Origin: Juglans regia
Lineage: Eukaryota > Streptophyta > Magnoliopsida > Fagales > Juglandaceae
Length of the DNA stretch: 64,000 bases
NCBI RefSeq assembly: GCF_001411555.2
Contig: NC_049901.1
Span: 8,256,681 to 8,320,680, forward strand
Direction of reading: 5' to 3'
Shown here: positions 59,892-64,000 of the stretch, in pieces
How positions within the stretch are numbered: position 1 is the stretch's first letter
Layout: the number at the start of each line of letters is the position of its first letter
Made by a program: the position numbers and the translations under genes
Notes under the pieces: model-generated
What the model saw: the letters and a program-made list of their open reading frames with translations, nothing else
Database searches by the model: none
Told to the model about the DNA's origin: nothing

Positions 59892-60479
59892 ATGGAAGCC
59901 TATACTCTGACAATCCTCTTCATGAATCTTCTTCTAGTCCTCTCAAACATTCATACAACCTTAGCAGCTGTTTCTACCAAAAACTACAAAACTCACATCA
60001 AAACTGTTTGTAGTTCAACAACATACCCACAAGTATGTTACGGTTCCCTCTCCCCTTACGCTTCCAAAATCAAAGCGAACCCTCAAAAGCTTTGTAACAC
60101 CGCGCTCTCGGTGGCCATAAAAGCCGCACGCAGCGCATCATCGACGATATCAAAGCTGTCTAAAAAGAAGGGATTGACACGTAGCGAAGCGGCGGTCATT
60201 AAGGATTGTGTCGAGAACATCAAGGACACTGTCGACGAGCTCAAACATTCTTTGAAGGAAATGGGAAATCTCGGAGGCTCCGATGTGCAGGTTAAGATAG
60301 ATAATATAAAGACATGGGTCAGCGCTGCCATAACGGATGAAGGCACATGCACAGATGGATTCAGCGGGCAGAGAGTAAGCACGACTTTGAGGAACAAGAT
60401 CAGAGTGATTATTCTCAATGTTGCAAGGCCAACTAGCAATGCTTTGTCTCTCATCAACACTCTCTACTCCTATTCATAA
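59892..60479 (+). CDS. PMEI-domain protein, inner pair copy 2
   Basis: 195 residues, intronless, starting at ATG 59892 (MEAYTLTIL). The frame is open further up to 59730, but the TATA box at 59843 rules out those starts. The signal peptide is about residues 1-25, ending LAAVS. Family cysteines are in TVCSSTTYPQVC, IKDCVEN and EGTCTDGF, with the extra Cys in LCNTALSV shared with the 57581 copy. WVSAAITDE and PTSNALSLINTLYS close the domain. Sequence, strand and promoter spacing make it a tandem duplicate of the 57581 gene, about 1.7 kb apart. Expected secreted; target enzyme not decidable from sequence. Confidence 0.93.
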   Translation: MEAYTLTILFMNLLLVLSNIHTTLAAVSTKNYKTHIKTVCSSTTYPQVCYGSLSPYASKIKANPQKLCNTALSVAIKAARSASSTISKLSKKKGLTRSEAAVIKDCVENIKDTVDELKHSLKEMGNLGGSDVQVKIDNIKTWVSAAITDEGTCTDGFSGQRVSTTLRNKIRVIILNVARPTSNALSLINTLYSYS

Positions 60480-62932
60480 AATTTCTTCAATCCTAGTACG
60501 TAATTAGTACGTACTAATTAATTCTCGTATTTTCCTTTTCTTTTTATTTCTCTATTTATTAATTTAAATGTTGTACGACAGCAATTAGAAGTGTTTCCAT
60601 TGGCTTTTCAGTACTTATGAATGATTAATTAAATGTTTCCATTAATTAATTGCCATTTTAAATTGCACCTGCATCCCGGCCCCATGCGCGCAATTTGATG
60701 CCCCAACTATGAACAATTATTGTTACTTTCTTAATTCCCGGATTCCAGTAGCTGTATAGATATACTGAGGATATCTAAGAAATAACAAAAACGTACGCTA
60801 GAGAGCACGGAAAAGAAGATCATGATCAATTCATGTAAAGGACATATTATATTTTCTGTTGAACATGCAGGTAGCTTTTAGCTCAAATAAAGACGATCGA
60901 CATGAAGTGTTGAAAGAAACTTTAATAAAAAAAAAAAAAAAAGGAAATGACGAGGCCGGCATGCATGCATGCAACTATCTCCACATGATGAAATGTAAAA
61001 AGAAACTATATATAATCCGATGCCTAGCTAACCTTTACTCCATCTTGGTTAATTTGTATCACCCAAAGAGTCATATATTGCAAAACTATCAGTACTTAAA
61101 TTAGCATTTACTAAGCCTATATAAATATGAGTCAAGCTGAAAGGAAAGCACTTACTTTTGGATTGATAAAACATCATCCCATATGTCAAGGTACCACTAC
61201 ATCCAAGGGGGTTAAGATTTGTGATATTTCAGCCAATTTACCACTAAAAGATCAGATCGATAAATATCCGATTCAATGATGAGATTGTGATCTTAATTAC
61301 ATATAAATGACACCAAGTGGTAATAAGATATACATGTTAATTAGCACTAGCTATATGAACAGAGTTTTCCTATGGACAATTATATGCTAGGGCGTGCCCT
61401 GGCCTGGTGCATTTTCAAATTTTTTTTCTTTTAAATATATTTAAATATTAAAAAAGTATACAAATTCATTAATAGTCAATTTCTTAATCATTAAAAAAAA
61501 TTAAAAACACACGAAGAGACAAAATCAAGAGAATACATAGCATTTTCCTGTTACAAATGGCAGCTTGTTAAAAGACAAAATTAAGAAATTAAAGCCCCCA
61601 ACAAGTATCGTGCAATATGATGCGGATGGGTGCACATGATTAAATCCTTAAAGGATATATAAAAATGTAGTTCAGGATCTACTACTCCATTTTCTTCTTC
61701 CATGTGCAATAATGATATATTTCTACTTGCATGGCAAGTCATTTCAACCGCCGGCTTATGTTGATTTATTTTTTTTTAATAAAGAAAATGTGTCTTGATC
61801 TGTTTCATGCTTATTTTCTCGAGAAAACATTCTGGCGATCGAACAATTAGTATATTTTAAAAAAAAATGAATCTTCAATCTAGAAGATATGTACTAACGA
61901 AGGACGAGGATTTTATTATGATCTTTTTATTCTAGATAATTTTAAAGTGAAATAACATAAAGAAGGTGGGTCCAATGTTGGCGTGCACCGTCTGCAGCGT
62001 TGCCCCCAGCGCTTAATTTCTCATCGGAACGCACGTGGCCTTTCTCTGGTTTGTAGGGACTTAAATTTATTAGAGACCTACCCATTTCATTTTATTTTTC
62101 TTTTTTGTTTTTTCTATATATAAATGGCGTCGACGTTTATCCTCCACGCACGTGGTTTGTCCCTTGCCTAACAACCATAAACATCTATACATACATACAT
62201 ATGCATGCATATATTTACAGGCAAAGCAAAGCTGGCATGAGCATCGACCTACCCCACACATGTGGGTCCTATTTGTCTGCTCATTTGATTTTTTTAGCCA
62301 TTATCTCTGTCTGCTTTTATATCTTTCACGTGATCACTTCCTCTCCCCCCTTACGACCATCCTACAGTTTGGCTCATTATCTAGCTTGTACATTTTTTAA
62401 GGTACTTTATTTGGTGGATTTTTTTATTTGTTTTTATTCAATGATAGGATCTTTTTCTTTCGATATTTACCATTTTACAAACCTTAACATATTGTATGAG
62501 TATCTAACATAATATCTAACATGTTGATAATATCTTGTTGAATTGGAAAAAAAAATTAAAAAAATCTCTGCCATCAGATTTGAAAGTTACTGTTTGGATT
62601 AAACTACTTAAAGCTAGAACGCTTCAATCACGGAAAGATACTAGTTTAGACCCGTACAAAACGCCAAGATCAAAGAAAAAAGAGCTGTAAGACTTTCATG
62701 GAACACGTGAAGTCACAGTTTTAGAACTTCCAAACCAACTTTGACTGTTGGAGTACCGGATATTCTACGGATCTTTCTACTATGTATCATTAAAAAAAAC
62801 ACTCACAGAAATATACATAGAACCAAACCACACTTCTTAAAAAAAAAAAAAAAAAAAAAGAGAGAACCAAACCACAGTACAACACAAAAGTAGCAACCAA
62901 GAATCCTTCAAAAACAAAACCTTGGAATTGTC
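60480..62932. other. intergenic, no gene seen
   Basis: A family C MITE lies at about 61385-61545 (ATATGCTAGGGCGTGCCC at the left, ATAGCATTTTCC at the right). Poly-A runs lie near 60929 and 62839-62859. The frames around 62105-62512 overlap on both strands and show no domain. Confidence 0.5.
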
Positions 62933-63511
62933 TCAGTGCTTTGAGGCATAGTGATTTATTAGTGATAGTGCATTACTGGTGACTTGTGCCACGTTGACAA
63001 TCCTTGCCTTAATGGACGCCTTGATTTTGCCATCCAAGGCCTTGCCAGCGAACCCATCAACGCACGTGTTCTCATCGGTTAGCGCTGCACTGACCCACGT
63101 CTCAACATTGCTCATGTGCCACGCAAATTCCTGACCCTTGGCTTTACCAATGTTCTTGAGCTCTTTGATCGACTGCCCTAGCCTGTCCACAGTATCACTT
63201 ATCTCCTCCAAGCAATCTGCAATAGCTTCATACTCCTTTTTCTTCAATCCCTTGAACTTCTTTAACTTTGACACGAATGTCCTAGTGGATTGAGCGCTGG
63301 ACAAGCTCACGGACAAGGCGGTCTGAGCCAACTGGTGTGGGTTTTGTTGGATTTCTGCGGCGTAGGCTGAGAGAGATTGAACGCACAGGGCAGGATAGGT
63401 TGTGGTGCTGCATGAGGCCTTGATGAAATTTGTGGCACCGCCACTCGAAGCGGTTGCAGCGGCAAAGCACAAGACAGAGAAAAGTAGCAAAAGATGGGAA
63501 ACCTTGGCCAT
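62933..63511 (-). CDS. PMEI-domain protein, outer pair copy
   Basis: 192 residues, intronless, starting at ATG 63511 (MAKVSHLLLLFS). A clear signal peptide covers about 1-22 (ending ATASS). The mature chain carries ASCSTTTYPALC, IADCLEE and ENTCVDGF with the four family cysteines and no extra ones. WVSAALTDE and VAQVTSNALSLINHYASKH match the copy at 43062 more closely than the inner pair. A lysine-rich hinge (KLKKFKGLKKKEYE) occurs in the third helix. Role as for the other copies: secreted inhibitor of pectin methylesterase or invertase. A TATA box lies 77 bp upstream. Confidence 0.94.
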   Translation of the reverse strand: MAKVSHLLLLFSVLCFAAATASSGGATNFIKASCSTTTYPALCVQSLSAYAAEIQQNPHQLAQTALSVSLSSAQSTRTFVSKLKKFKGLKKKEYEAIADCLEEISDTVDRLGQSIKELKNIGKAKGQEFAWHMSNVETWVSAALTDENTCVDGFAGKALDGKIKASIKARIVNVAQVTSNALSLINHYASKH

Positions 63512-63587
63512 TATATTAGGTAGGGAGAAATGGGTGTCTTTAGTTTAGTTTAGAGAGGATGAGTGGTTTGAGTACGAGATGAGTGTG

Positions 63588-63595
63588 TATTTATA
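63588..63595 (-). promoter_or_regulatory. TATA box of the PMEI gene at 62933
   Basis: TATAAATA on the minus strand, 77 bp ahead of the start codon. Confidence 0.6.
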
Positions 63596-64000
63596 GAGGA
63601 CTTACGAGGCACCGTACGCCGTGTGCGCCCATGCGTGTTGTGTTCTGGGAAATAAGCACTAATACAAATTAAAGGAGCCGAAATCTTTGTCAAAAGTTTT
63701 CAGCAATTAAGGCGCATGATATGGAGTAAAATTAGTATCATAAGAAAATCTTAATATGCTACACTTCGCTTCTAGATCGAGATGGGTGGATCTTCTATAT
63801 TTTAATGACATATGGTGTGGCCTGTGTACATTTGACCTTTACTTACCGACATGATCCGTACCTAATTTTGGAGTAATTTGTTCCAGTGTCTGGAGATAAT
63901 AAGTGGTATTTAGCTGTTCATGTAAATGTTAGTATGCATAATGAGTTTGTCATCTTATTTTGATTCTTTATATATTTATTTATTATATATATATATTTAT
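63596..64000. other. upstream region of the last PMEI gene, no gene seen
   Basis: AT-rich promoter-side sequence ending in a TA tract at the window edge. Confidence 0.5.

Noticed and set aside
59459..60013. 184-residue open frame overlapping the inner PMEI copy 2
   Set aside because: It is in a different frame from the PMEI gene, crosses its promoter and has no domain.
60083..60460. 125-residue antisense frame inside a PMEI gene
   Set aside because: It is a shadow of the real gene on the opposite strand.

Overview
The window looks like nuclear DNA of a woody core eudicot. It is AT-rich with long intergenic stretches, GT-AG introns, many TA/GA/CA microsatellites, and small DNA transposons, LTR elements and LINE pieces nested in each other. 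The lineage (possibly Fagales/Juglandaceae) is only an impression. No bacterial, organellar or CRISPR-like content was seen, and nothing in the window amounts to a new multi-gene system.

Seven protein genes look intact. From left to right: a nine-exon SKU5-type multicopper-oxidase-like gene on + (6488-10668); a three-exon NAC transcription factor of the VND xylem-vessel subgroup on - (16545-19242), whose second intron uses a GC-AG splice pair; an intronless P-class PPR gene on + (32048-35011); and four intronless genes of the plant invertase/pectin methylesterase inhibitor (PMEI) family at 43062-43664 (-), 57581-58213 (+), 59892-60479 (+) and 62933-63511 (-). SKU5-like, VND and PMEI proteins all act in or on the plant cell wall, but nothing in the sequence shows they are co-regulated and the neighbourhood is probably chance.

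Between 35 and 42 kb lies a graveyard: a short glycoside hydrolase 1 (beta-glucosidase) remnant, a broken hAT transposase interrupted by a 5'-truncated LINE with a perfect 16-bp target duplication, and a fragment of a tRNA pseudouridine synthase of the PUS3/DEG1 type. Between 48.3 and 52.4 kb is a decayed Ty1/copia element with both LTRs, a primer binding site and a 5-bp target duplication. It has lost integrase and most of reverse transcriptase. A second retroelement-like insertion with a long target duplication lies at 54.2-55.1 kb, next to a LINE endonuclease fragment.

At least four families of short non-autonomous DNA elements (MITEs) recur through the window, several with readable 8- to 10-bp target duplications and two clear cases of nesting. 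Other items worth a look are a 25-bp-armed hairpin at 47.5 kb, a 29-bp exact copy of SKU5-like exon 1 inside its own intron 1, a cluster of TCP-type GTGGGTCCCAC motifs in a GC-rich island at 23 kb, and several diverged tandem repeats.
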